Source of the DNA: Prevotellaceae bacterium
GTDB lineage: Bacteria; Bacteroidota; Bacteroidia; Bacteroidales; Paludibacteraceae
Direction: 5' to 3'
Assembly (NCBI GenBank): GCA_031271465.1
Contig: JAISVR010000035.1
Span: 1-43,914, forward strand
DNA: 43,914 nucleotides
Position 1 is the stretch's first letter, and every line of letters starts with the position of its first letter. Under the pieces are notes generated by a model. The model was given only the letters and a program-made list of their open reading frames with translations, ran no database searches and was not told the origin of the DNA. The position numbers and the translations under genes were made by a program. Shown piece after piece: positions 1 to 7,117 of this stretch.

Positions 1-980
1 ATTAGTAGATTCCTATCCGGCAGTTCGGTATAGTATTGCGCTACCCGGATGCCCGATTTGTCGAGTTCTAACAGTTCGATTTGTTCACTGCCTCCTTCGG
101 CACACAGGATCAGTCCCAGTGGCGACTCCTCGCTGGGTTGACGCTCGTATTTGTTCAACCAATTGAGATACAGTTCCATTTGCCCTTTGTAGGCGGCTTT
201 GAATCGACCCAGTTTCAGGTCGATAGCTACGAGCCGGTGCAGTTTCCGGTGGTAAAAGAGCATATCGAGGTAAAAATCCTCGCCGTCTATGATCATCCGC
301 TTTTGCCGCTCGACGAATGAAAAGCCGCTGCCCAACTCCAAGATAAAATGCTCCAACTCGTTGATTAACACGTCTTCGAGCGATTTTTCGCTGTACGCGC
401 CCCTCAAACCCGTGAAGTCGAGGAAGTAGGGAGATTTGAACACCAGATCGGGACTTAGGATGTTGTCGCGTTTGAGTTTCACAAGTTCAGCCTTGATTGT
501 TTCTTCGGGCTTAGTGCTGATGGCCGTGCGCTCGAAAAGCATCCCGTCGATCTTCTCACGCATAATATCGCGCGTCCAACCTTCATAAGCCGCCATTGTC
601 AAGTAAAATTCCTTTTGCAAATCGTCTTTGAGCGGCAATATCTCCATAAAATGAGACCAACTCAATTGTGTCGCGAGCCGCGACACAATCTCGAAGTCCG
701 ATATTTGCTCGGCGAATTGCATCATTCTGTGGATATTACGCGACGTGTAGCTACTTCCGTACTCGTTCTGTAATTGTGTCGCGAGCCGCGACACAATTTG
801 TTGCCCGTAGTCAGCTCGCTTATTTCCAAGCACTTCGGTATTGATACGATGTCCGATATTCCAGTACAACAGGGTGGTTTCTATGTTGGCAGTCGAGGCA
901 ACACGAATCCGGGCGTTGTTTATCAGCGTGCGAATATCGTCCAACAATTGCGACGGGACAGTTATTTCGAGTTCTTTCAT
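1..980 (-). CDS. YhcG/DUF1016-family PDDEXK nuclease, 3' end outside window
   Basis: My translation of the minus strand from the ATG at 980 gives an open frame of 326 codons that runs off the window. The N-terminal part (about residues 1-150) has the DUF1016 pattern, including LLYWNIGHRI, a repeated IVSRLATQL segment and LSWSHFMEILPLK. The C-terminal part has the YhcG nuclease pattern: FLELGSGFSF-like FILELGSGFSFVERQKR, then DGEDFYLDMLFYHRKLHRLV and AIDLKLGRFK, where D, the spaced D and the K of DLK fit a PDDEXK active site. Family members are often found in restriction or defence islands; their role is poorly defined. It lies beside an integrase fragment and a tRNA remnant, so it is probably cargo of an integrated element. 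A TAnnTTTG box (996-1003) lies only 15 nt before the ATG. Confidence 0.88.
   Translation of the reverse strand, partial: MKELEITVPSQLLDDIRTLINNARIRVASTANIETTLLYWNIGHRINTEVLGNKRADYGQQIVSRLATQLQNEYGSSYTSRNIHRMMQFAEQISDFEIVSRLATQLSWSHFMEILPLKDDLQKEFYLTMAAYEGWTRDIMREKIDGMLFERTAISTKPEETIKAELVKLKRDNILSPDLVFKSPYFLDFTGLRGAYSEKSLEDVLINELEHFILELGSGFSFVERQKRMIIDGEDFYLDMLFYHRKLHRLVAIDLKLGRFKAAYKGQMELYLNWLNKYERQPSEESPLGLILCAEGGSEQIELLELDKSGIRVAQYYTELPDRNLL
665..689. repeat. 25-nt perfect palindrome inside yhcG, copy 1
   Basis: The arms are 11 nt (ATTGTGTCGCG and its complement) around a 3-nt loop. The same 25 nt recur at 773-797. On the coding strand both copies are in the same frame and encode IVSRLATQ. 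Confidence 0.9.
773..797. repeat. 25-nt perfect palindrome inside yhcG, copy 2
   Basis: This is identical to 665-689 and exactly 108 nt (36 codons) from it, in the same reading frame. The second copy is palindromic over 27 nt (772-798). Confidence 0.9.
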
Positions 981-1123
981 AGTGCGGCGTTTTTGCAAAG
1001 GTAATACCTTTGTGTCCGCTGATAAATAATCTGTACCTTTACGGGGTACTTCCCATCCGCTTTCGGGCGGCGGGTGTCGAGGGAGGTCAGGATAGAGACC
1101 GCATCTTTGGAATACTTAAACAT
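977..1123 (-). pseudogene. 5' fragment of a tyrosine recombinase/integrase gene
   Basis: From the ATG at 1123 the minus strand reads 48 codons to a stop. The segment SILTSLDTRRPKADGKYPV followed by KVQIIYQRTQRYY matches the start of Bacteroidota phage-type integrases (arm DNA-binding domain). Full-length members are about 400 residues, so only the first tenth remains. After RYY the similarity ends and the frame runs into the leader of the yhcG-type gene, which suggests that a deletion or insertion removed the rest near position 1003. A good promoter precedes it (1150-1179). Its place directly beside a tRNA 3' remnant, reading away from it, is the usual place for an integrase gene next to its attachment site. 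A longer start at 1189 is possible, but it would lie upstream of the promoter. Confidence 0.75.
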
Positions 1124-1128
1124 GGCAG

Positions 1129-1150
1129 GATTTGCATACGATTTGCATAC
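1129..1150. repeat. Two tandem 11-bp repeats before the integrase fragment
   Basis: GATTTGCATAC occurs twice in direct succession (1129-1139 and 1140-1150), between the promoter and the integrase ATG. They could be integrase arm-binding sites or an autoregulatory operator. The function is inferred from position only. Confidence 0.6.
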
Positions 1151-1179
1151 AAATATAGGCAATGTTTCCAAAATACCAA
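1150..1179 (-). promoter_or_regulatory. Promoter of the integrase fragment
   Basis: On the minus strand there is TTG (1179-1177), 19 nt, then TATATTTG (1157-1150). This fits the Bacteroidota -33/-7 pattern. Transcription would begin about 20 nt before the ATG at 1123. Confidence 0.65.
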
Positions 1180-1275
1180 AATCAGCCAAATTAAATTATC
1201 GAGCATAAAACACTAATTTACAACAATTTTAGAAGATAAATCGAAAGAAATAGAAATGGATGAAAAATTGAAAAT

Positions 1276-1322
1276 TCAGCTTCCCAAGCTGAGGGTCGCG
1301 GGTTCGAGTCCCGTTTTCCGCT
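1276..1322 (+). tRNA. 3' half of tRNA-Gly(CCC); remnant or attachment site
   Basis: The sequence folds as an anticodon arm (TCAGC, loop TTCCCAA, GCTGA; anticodon CCC), a short variable loop and a T arm (GCGGG TTCGAGT CCCGT). The 3' acceptor strand TTTCCGC and the discriminator T follow. The matching 5' acceptor strand GCGGAAA and a D arm are absent upstream, where the DNA is AT-rich and unrelated. The gene is therefore not functional here. It is best read as the duplicated 3' tRNA part left at one end of an integrated element, with the integrase fragment next to it. Confidence 0.8.
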
Positions 1323-1343
1323 CACTTTTCATTTATTAATCTT

Positions 1344-2816
1344 ATGGCAAAAGAACTCACTTCCCGCAGCGAAAACTATTCGCAATGGTACAACGATTTG
1401 GTAATTAAGGCAGATTTGGCAGAAAATTCCGCCGTGCGCGGTTGCATGGTAATCAAACCCTACGGCTACGCCATTTGGGAAAAAATGCAAGCCGAACTCG
1501 ACCGCATGTTTAAAGAAACAGGGCATGTAAATGCCTATTTCCCGCTCTTTATCCCCAAATCGTATCTCAGCCGCGAGGCAGACCATGTGGAAGGCTTTGC
1601 CAAAGAATGCGCGGTGGTTACACACTATCGCCTCAAAAACAGTCCCGACGGCAAAGGTGTTATTGTAGACCCCGAAGCGCGCCTGGAAGAAGAACTTATC
1701 GTACGCCCGACTTCCGAAACCATTATTTGGAGCACTTATAAAAACTGGATACAAAGCTACCGCGACCTGCCTATTCTGTGCAACCAGTGGGCAAATGTGG
1801 TGCGTTGGGAAATGCGTACGCGGCTCTTCCTTCGTACCGCCGAATTTCTTTGGCAGGAAGGACACACCGCCCACGCCACCGAAACCGAAGCGATAGAAGA
1901 ATCGCGCAGAATGCTTGATGTATACGCCGATTTTGCCGAAAATTTCATGGCAGTACCCGTAGTCAAGGGTGTAAAATCTGCCAGCGAACGCTTTGCCGGT
2001 GCTCTCGAAACATTTTGCATCGAAGCGTTGATGCAAGACGGAAAAGCCTTGCAGGCAGGTACTTCGCATTTCCTTGGGCAAAATTTCGCCAAAGCTTTCG
2101 ATGTCCGCTTTGCTACCAAAGAAGGCAAGGAAGACTTCGTGTGGGCAACTTCGTGGGGCGTTTCCACCCGGTTGATGGGCGCGCTTATCATGACGCATTC
2201 GGACGACAACGGCTTGGTGCTTCCTCCAAATCTCGCTCCTTATCAGGTGGTTATTGTGCCTATTTACAAAGGCGATGAACAACTGGCGCAGATCTCCGAA
2301 AAAGCGCGGGAATTGATGGCAAGGCTCAAAGCTCTTGGCATCAGTGTGAAATACGACGACAACGACACTAAAAAGCCCGGCTGGAAATTTGCCGAATACG
2401 AACTGAAAGGCGTACCCGTGCGTCTTGCAATCGGTGCGCGCGATTTGGAAAACGGCACCGTGGAAATTGCCCGCCGCGATACGCTTGCAAAAGAAACCGT
2501 TTCTATCGATGGGGTAGAAAATTATATTAAAAAATTACTGGAGGACATACAAACAACTATTTACCAAAAAGCTGCCGATTACCGAGCTTCCGTTACCCGC
2601 AATATAGATTCGTACGACGAATTCAAGGTAGAAATCGAAAAAGGCGGTTTCTTGCTCTGCCATTGGGACGGAACGCCCGAAACCGAAGAGAAAATCAAGG
2701 AAGAAACCAAGGCTACAATCCGCTGCATTCCGTTTGACGGCGACCACACACCCGGCTTGTGTATGGTAACCGGCAGACCTTCGGCACAACGCGTGGTATT
2801 TGCGCGTGCATATTAA
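1344..2816 (+). CDS. proS: Prolyl-tRNA synthetase, short archaeal-type
   Basis: It charges tRNA-Pro with proline in the cytoplasm. The 490 residues match the short ProS form (no inserted editing domain) usual in Bacteroidota. Class II motifs are visible: motif 2 around [20 protein letters not shown] (residues about 153-172) and motif 3 with [17 protein letters not shown] (about 278-294). An anticodon-binding domain follows ([12 protein letters not shown] onward), and the C-terminal region ends in the typical terminal tyrosine (VVFARAY). The start ATG lies 21 nt after the tRNA remnant. The next gene, slyD-like, begins 34 nt downstream on the same strand. A 317-residue open frame on the opposite strand is a shadow of this gene. 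Confidence 0.97.
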   Translation: MAKELTSRSENYSQWYNDLVIKADLAENSAVRGCMVIKPYGYAIWEKMQAELDRMFKETGHVNAYFPLFIPKSYLSREADHVEGFAKECAVVTHYRLKNSPDGKGVIVDPEARLEEELIVRPTSETIIWSTYKNWIQSYRDLPILCNQWANVVRWEMRTRLFLRTAEFLWQEGHTAHATETEAIEESRRMLDVYADFAENFMAVPVVKGVKSASERFAGALETFCIEALMQDGKALQAGTSHFLGQNFAKAFDVRFATKEGKEDFVWATSWGVSTRLMGALIMTHSDDNGLVLPPNLAPYQVVIVPIYKGDEQLAQISEKARELMARLKALGISVKYDDNDTKKPGWKFAEYELKGVPVRLAIGARDLENGTVEIARRDTLAKETVSIDGVENYIKKLLEDIQTTIYQKAADYRASVTRNIDSYDEFKVEIEKGGFLLCHWDGTPETEEKIKEETKATIRCIPFDGDHTPGLCMVTGRPSAQRVVFARAY

Positions 2817-2850
2817 AACAAGATGAATCACAATTAAATAAATAAATAAA

Positions 2851-3411
2851 ATGAAAATTTCTGACAACAAAATGGTATCGGTCGTTTACGACCTTTTTGT
2901 GCCTGCCGTAGAAGGCGGCAAACCCGAACTTATGGAAAGCGCAACTGCCGAAAACCCTCTGATTTTCCTCTCCGGTGTAGGCATGATGTTACCCATGTTT
3001 GAAAAACAGCTTACAGGTTTATCTGCAGGCGACAAGTTTGAATTCACCCTATCAAGCGAAGATGCTTACGGCGAACGCAGTGAAGACAATGTGATTGAAT
3101 TGCCTAAAAATATCTTTGAGATTGACGGTAAATTTGATGACGAAACTATTTTTGCAGGCAACATCGTGCCCCTAATGTCGTCCGAAGGAGAACGCTTCAA
3201 CGCCGAAGTAGTTAAAGTGGGCGACAACACCGTTACGGTCGACTTAAATCACCCGCTGGCAGGCGAAAATCTCTTATTCAAAGGCGAAGTGCTATCGGTA
3301 CACGAACCCACCGAAGAAGAAATAAAAGCATTCATGGGCGGAGGTTGCGGCTGTGGTTGCAGCGATTGCGGCGACGAACAAAAATCACAGTGCGGTTGTG
3401 GCGATAATTAA
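2851..3411 (+). CDS. slyD: SlyD-like FKBP-type peptidyl-prolyl isomerase
   Basis: This is a cytoplasmic prolyl isomerase/chaperone. It has 186 residues with the FKBP core at both ends (YDLFVPAV; GVGMMLPMFEKQLTGLSAGD) and the insert-in-flap region (AYGERSEDNVIELP) between them, as in SlyD. The tail is rich in cysteine (GGGCGCGCSDCGD, then QCGCGDN) instead of the histidine-rich tail of the E. coli protein. A metal-binding tail fits the family, where SlyD delivers or stores nickel; the metal bound here is unknown. It has no signal peptide. It follows proS closely and is probably co-transcribed. Confidence 0.93.
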   Translation: MKISDNKMVSVVYDLFVPAVEGGKPELMESATAENPLIFLSGVGMMLPMFEKQLTGLSAGDKFEFTLSSEDAYGERSEDNVIELPKNIFEIDGKFDDETIFAGNIVPLMSSEGERFNAEVVKVGDNTVTVDLNHPLAGENLLFKGEVLSVHEPTEEEIKAFMGGGCGCGCSDCGDEQKSQCGCGDN

Positions 3412-3416
3412 GTAAC

Positions 3417-3514
3417 AAGCTATTAGTGATGAGCTAATAGCTATCAGTAATGAGTAAAAAATGCGAAAACTATTAGCAATCAGCTATTAGCCATTAGCTC
3501 TTAACTATTAGCTA
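3417..3514. repeat. Degenerate TATTAGC-type repeat between slyD and aroC
   Basis: About 100 nt are built from imperfect, partly inverted copies of AGCTATTAG / CTAATAGCT (for example AGCTATTAG at 3419, GAGCTAATAGCTAT at 3431, CTATTAGC at 3469, CAGCTATTAGCC at 3481). The last copy abuts the aroC start codon at 3515. Confidence 0.7.
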
Positions 3515-4588
3515 ATGAATACTTTTGGCAAAATATTTCGTTTAACCTCCTTTGGCGAATCGCACGGAAAAGCCATTGGCGGCGTTATCGACGGTTGCCC
3601 GTCGGGTATTGTACTCGATGAAGCTTTTATTCAAAGCGAACTCAATCGTCGTCGTCCCGGGCAAAGCAATATTACCACCCCTCGCGATGAAAAAGACAAA
3701 GTGGAATTTCTTTCGGGTATTTTCGAAGGGAAAACTACCGGTGCGCCCATCGCTTTTGCAATATGGAATGCCGACCAGCACAGCAAGGATTACGAGAATT
3801 TGCGCAGTGTGTTTCGTCCTTCGCATGCCGATTATACTTATGAAGCCAAGTACGGTATTCGCGATTATCGGGGAGGCGGTCGTTCGTCGGCTCGCGAAAC
3901 AATAGCGCGCGTGGTAGCCGGAGCGGTGGCAAAATTGGTATTACGGCAGCTTGACATCGAAATTTCGGCTTATACTTCGCAAGCCGGACCTATTAAATTG
4001 GCGGGGAATTATAAGGACTATGATTTGTCGCTGACCGAAACCAATGCCGTGCGTTGCCCCGACCCGCAAACGGCTGTCGAAATGGAAAAGTACATTTTGC
4101 AAATCAAAAATGAGGGCGATACGATTGGCGGCGTGGTTAGTTGTGTAGTAAAACATGTACCCGTCGGCTTAGGCGAGCCTGTTTTTGGCAAAGCGCACGC
4201 CGAATTGGCTTCGGCAATGCTTTCTATCAATGCCGCTCACGGTTTCGATTACGGTTTGGGTTTCGACGGCGCGGAAAAGCGCGGTTCGGAAGTGAATGAC
4301 GAATTTTACAGCGAAAACGGGGTAATTCGTACCCGCACCAACAATTCGGGCGGCATACAGGGCGGTATTAGTAATGGCGAAGATATTTTTTTTCGAGTAC
4401 TGTTTAAACCTGTTCCAACTCTTTTAAAAGACCAAAAAACAGTGGATAGCCAAGGCAATGAAACTGTTGTAAAAGCCAAAGGTCGCCACGACCCTTGCGT
4501 ACTTCCTCGCGCGGTTCCCATTGTAGAGGCTATGGCTGCTATGGTGGTGCTGGATTTATATTTGTTGAATAAAACTTCTAAATTCTAA
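3515..4588 (+). CDS. aroC: Chorismate synthase
   Basis: It converts 5-enolpyruvylshikimate-3-phosphate to chorismate, the last common step of aromatic biosynthesis, using reduced FMN. It has 357 residues, the normal length. Signatures are the N-terminal [20 protein letters not shown], then [51 protein letters not shown] and [16 protein letters not shown] near the C-terminal third. The C-terminus has the [18 protein letters not shown] block. The ATG at 3515 is the first in frame after the repeat tract. The following ATPase gene starts 5 nt after the stop, so the two are probably transcribed together. Confidence 0.98.
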   Translation: MNTFGKIFRLTSFGESHGKAIGGVIDGCPSGIVLDEAFIQSELNRRRPGQSNITTPRDEKDKVEFLSGIFEGKTTGAPIAFAIWNADQHSKDYENLRSVFRPSHADYTYEAKYGIRDYRGGGRSSARETIARVVAGAVAKLVLRQLDIEISAYTSQAGPIKLAGNYKDYDLSLTETNAVRCPDPQTAVEMEKYILQIKNEGDTIGGVVSCVVKHVPVGLGEPVFGKAHAELASAMLSINAAHGFDYGLGFDGAEKRGSEVNDEFYSENGVIRTRTNNSGGIQGGISNGEDIFFRVLFKPVPTLLKDQKTVDSQGNETVVKAKGRHDPCVLPRAVPIVEAMAAMVVLDLYLLNKTSKF

Positions 4589-4593
4589 CTATT

Positions 4594-5601
4594 ATGGAAC
4601 ATTTTATTAACTATGTAGATATTCAAAACTTTAAGTCGATTGCCAATTTGAAATTGGAAGATTGCAGACGCATCAATCTTTTTATCGGTTATCCGAATGT
4701 GGGGAAATCGAATGTGTTGGAAGCATTGAGTTTGTTTTCGGTGCCGTTTTTGGAACTTGGCGAAAATCTCAACAAATTGGTGCGTCTTGAAAATAGAAAT
4801 GAAATATCTCATAATATTGAATCCAATCCATTTGTTGCAACCAATTTAGCAACAATAACTATTAGCGATAGATCTCCTTTTTCTCACACAATGATTTCTT
4901 TTTTTGGAAATCAAATTGCTAATAATAATTCCAATTATGAATTCGATAAAAATTTAGCTCTTGTTTCAGGTACAATTAAAGCTATTTATAGTACCATTAA
5001 ACGCTATACTTTCCAAACGAACAACCAATGGCAATCAAACGGGGAAAGTCAATTACTACCACCTTTTGGCGAAAATATTATAGATGTACTTTCTTATAAT
5101 CCGAATGTATCAGAAGTCAAGGCTTGGATGAAAGAAGAATTTAAGAAATTTGGTTTGGAATATGTGTTGGACAAATCGACAAATTCACTAAAAGTTCAAA
5201 AGCGTTTGGGGAATGATGAAGTTTTAATTTTACCTTATTCTTCCATTGCAGACACATTACAAAGATTAATTTTTTATAAAACAGCTATTGCTTCTAATAA
5301 AAACTCAGTTCTGTTGTTTGAAGAACCGGAAACACACGCTTTTCCACCCTATATTCAAACGGTGATGCAAGATATAATTGATGCGGAAACTAATCAGTTT
5401 TTTATCGTTACGCATAGTCCGCTTGTTGTCAATGCGTTTTTGGAATACGAAAAACTACGCCAAGAAACCTCTATTTATTTATTTGATTTTAAAAACGACC
5501 AAACAATAGTAAAACGCTTGACAGACGAAGAATTGGATGAAGTGTATAATTACGATGTAGATTTATTTTTCAATATTGAAAGTTTTTTGAGAGATGAATG
5601 A
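4594..5601 (+). CDS. AAA15/OLD-like ABC-type ATPase
   Basis: The 335 residues carry the SMC/OLD-like ATPase layout. Near the N-terminus are IQNFKSIANLKL and a Walker A variant GYPNVGKSNVLEA (about residues 33-45). Late in the protein are a signature-like YSSIADTLQRL, Walker B SVLLFEEPETHAFPP and the H-loop FFIVTHSPLVV. It has no membrane segment. Its 3' end overlaps the next gene by 8 nt, so the two products are translationally coupled and probably act together. This architecture, a single ATPase with a separate TOPRIM-like partner, recalls two-gene anti-phage systems such as PARIS or split OLD nucleases, but I cannot assign it to a known system. It is AT-richer than aroC and kdsA, suggesting acquisition. 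Confidence 0.85.
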   Translation: MEHFINYVDIQNFKSIANLKLEDCRRINLFIGYPNVGKSNVLEALSLFSVPFLELGENLNKLVRLENRNEISHNIESNPFVATNLATITISDRSPFSHTMISFFGNQIANNNSNYEFDKNLALVSGTIKAIYSTIKRYTFQTNNQWQSNGESQLLPPFGENIIDVLSYNPNVSEVKAWMKEEFKKFGLEYVLDKSTNSLKVQKRLGNDEVLILPYSSIADTLQRLIFYKTAIASNKNSVLLFEEPETHAFPPYIQTVMQDIIDAETNQFFIVTHSPLVVNAFLEYEKLRQETSIYLFDFKNDQTIVKRLTDEELDEVYNYDVDLFFNIESFLRDE

Positions 5602-6115
5602 TTTGCATATTTTGACGGAATGTTATATAGATACACTGCTTGCAAATGTGATTTCGCCACCTAAAAAACGCTATAATCATCAGCATAATTGTACTAAAGT
5701 GTTGGGTGTAATGAAAGATAGGTTTAAGGACAAAGCTGCATTTGGTATTATTGACGATGATGGATGTGTTCCGGCATTATTTAAATCTTTTGAATTATTG
5801 AAAAGACATAACGAAAATCTGGCTATTTATAAACACAACGAAAAACCACATTATATTGTAAAAGTAGGCAAGGCTGCAGAAGATTTTATTTTGAAAAATG
5901 CCGAAAAATGTGGTGTTTCCATGATAAATTATAATTTACCTGACAATTTATCAGATTTGAAAAAACGGACAAAAAGTATTACCGTAAAAAATGACCCGGA
6001 CTTGAAACGCTTATTTAAAGCCATCAAACAAAACACAAATTCCGACTTTTATACATTAGCGCAATGGATTGAAAAATTTAAAACAAATCTGTATGATTTG
6101 GAAACACATTTATGA
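5594..6115 (+). CDS. TOPRIM-like partner of the ATPase, uncharacterised
   Basis: The 173 residues start inside the last codons of the ATPase gene. I see a possible TOPRIM core: an acidic start after the first strand (LHILTECYIDTLLANVI, Glu about residue 9) and an acidic strand end FGIIDDDGC (about 55-63). These could supply the E and DxD metal ligands of TOPRIM nucleases. The rest is lysine-rich, with no other recognisable domain, signal peptide or membrane segment. By analogy with ATPase/TOPRIM defence pairs it may be the nuclease or effector of the pair. The TOPRIM reading is from motif spacing alone. A structure prediction showing no Rossmann-like TOPRIM fold would argue against it. Confidence 0.7.
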   Translation: MNDLHILTECYIDTLLANVISPPKKRYNHQHNCTKVLGVMKDRFKDKAAFGIIDDDGCVPALFKSFELLKRHNENLAIYKHNEKPHYIVKVGKAAEDFILKNAEKCGVSMINYNLPDNLSDLKKRTKSITVKNDPDLKRLFKAIKQNTNSDFYTLAQWIEKFKTNLYDLETHL

Positions 6116-6235
6116 GCATTGATCGTTATCACGGGTTACTACGATTCAAACGACAATCGTAAATATGACAAAGCTGATAAAAACGAAATATTAATTTACG
6201 ATTTGAAAGATTTAAAGTTAATTTCAAAGATATAA
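6116..6235 (+). pseudogene. 3' stub of a lost gene
   Basis: Directly after the TOPRIM-like stop, an open frame with no start codon reads 39 codons to TAA. It includes VITGYYDSNDNRKYDKADKN and then EILIYDLKDLKLISKI. The composition is clearly protein-like, and DSNDNRKYDKAD resembles a calcium-binding loop. It ends one nucleotide before kdsA. It looks like the C-terminal end of a gene that once preceded kdsA and was replaced or truncated when the ATPase/TOPRIM pair arrived. Confidence 0.6.
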
Positions 6236-6236
6236 T

Positions 6237-7049
6237 ATGAATATCCCCAAACTGAAACATAGCGATTCCGGTAATTTCTTTCTGCTTGCCGGACCTTGCG
6301 TAATTGAAAGCGAAGCAATGGCTTTCGAAATTGCCGAAACGCTTTACAGCATTTGCAACAAATACAAAATTCCTTTTGTGTTCAAAGGTTCTTATCGCAA
6401 AGCAAACCGCTCGCGCTTAGATTCCTTCACAGGTATTGGCGATGAAAAAGCGTTGGATATTTTGAAACGGGTAGGCGAAAAATTCGATATTCCTGTCGTA
6501 ACCGATATTCATACCGAACAAGAAGCAGAGGTGGCAGCACGCTATGTCGATGTGTTGCAAATACCCGCATTTTTGTGCCGGCAAACCGAATTATTGATTG
6601 CCGCCGCGCGAACAGGCAAAGTAGTAAACATCAAAAAAGGACAATTCCTCGCGCCCGAAGGCATGCAATATACCGCCCAAAAAGTAGTTGATGCAGGCAA
6701 TAACAATGTGATGCTTACCGAGCGCGGAAACAGTTTTGGTTATTATGATTTGGTTGTCGATTTTCGCGGCATTCCCGTGATGCAAAAAACCGGTTTCCCT
6801 GTCGTACTCGACATTACACACTCGCTGCAACAGCCTAATCAGCCGGCAGGCGTTACCGGCGGACAACCCGAAATGATTGAAACCATTGCGAAAGCGGGCA
6901 TTGCCGTTGGGGTAGATGGTTTGTTTATGGAAACGCATCCAAATCCGGCATGTGCCAAATCGGACGGAGCTAATATGCTGCCTCTTTCCCAAGCCGAAAA
7001 TCTATTGGCTAAATTAGTGAAACTGCGTCAAACGATGTTAATTTTTTAA
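6237..7049 (+). CDS. kdsA: 3-deoxy-8-phosphooctulonate synthase
   Basis: It condenses phosphoenolpyruvate with arabinose 5-phosphate to make KDO 8-phosphate for lipopolysaccharide. It has 270 residues, normal for the family. Motifs are LAGPCVIESE near the start, FKGSYRKANRSRLDSF, VTDIHTEQEA, LQIPAFLCRQTELL, NIKKGQFLAPEGM, LTERGNSFGYYDLVVDFRG and DGLFMETHPNP. The SYRKANRS form favours KdsA over the related DAHP synthase. The cysteine in GPCVIES sits where metal-dependent KdsA enzymes carry their metal ligand. The start ATG lies one nucleotide after the stop of the upstream gene stub. Confidence 0.96.
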   Translation: MNIPKLKHSDSGNFFLLAGPCVIESEAMAFEIAETLYSICNKYKIPFVFKGSYRKANRSRLDSFTGIGDEKALDILKRVGEKFDIPVVTDIHTEQEAEVAARYVDVLQIPAFLCRQTELLIAAARTGKVVNIKKGQFLAPEGMQYTAQKVVDAGNNNVMLTERGNSFGYYDLVVDFRGIPVMQKTGFPVVLDITHSLQQPNQPAGVTGGQPEMIETIAKAGIAVGVDGLFMETHPNPACAKSDGANMLPLSQAENLLAKLVKLRQTMLIF

Positions 7050-7117
7050 TAATGTTTGAAATAAGATGAAAATAAAAATTACATTTGGGCAGAATTACTA
7101 ATTTTTAAACCCATTCT

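Noticed and set aside
1329-2282. 317-residue open frame opposite proS
   Set aside because: It lies entirely antisense to a well-supported gene, has no recognisable domain, and its length follows from the codon bias of proS.
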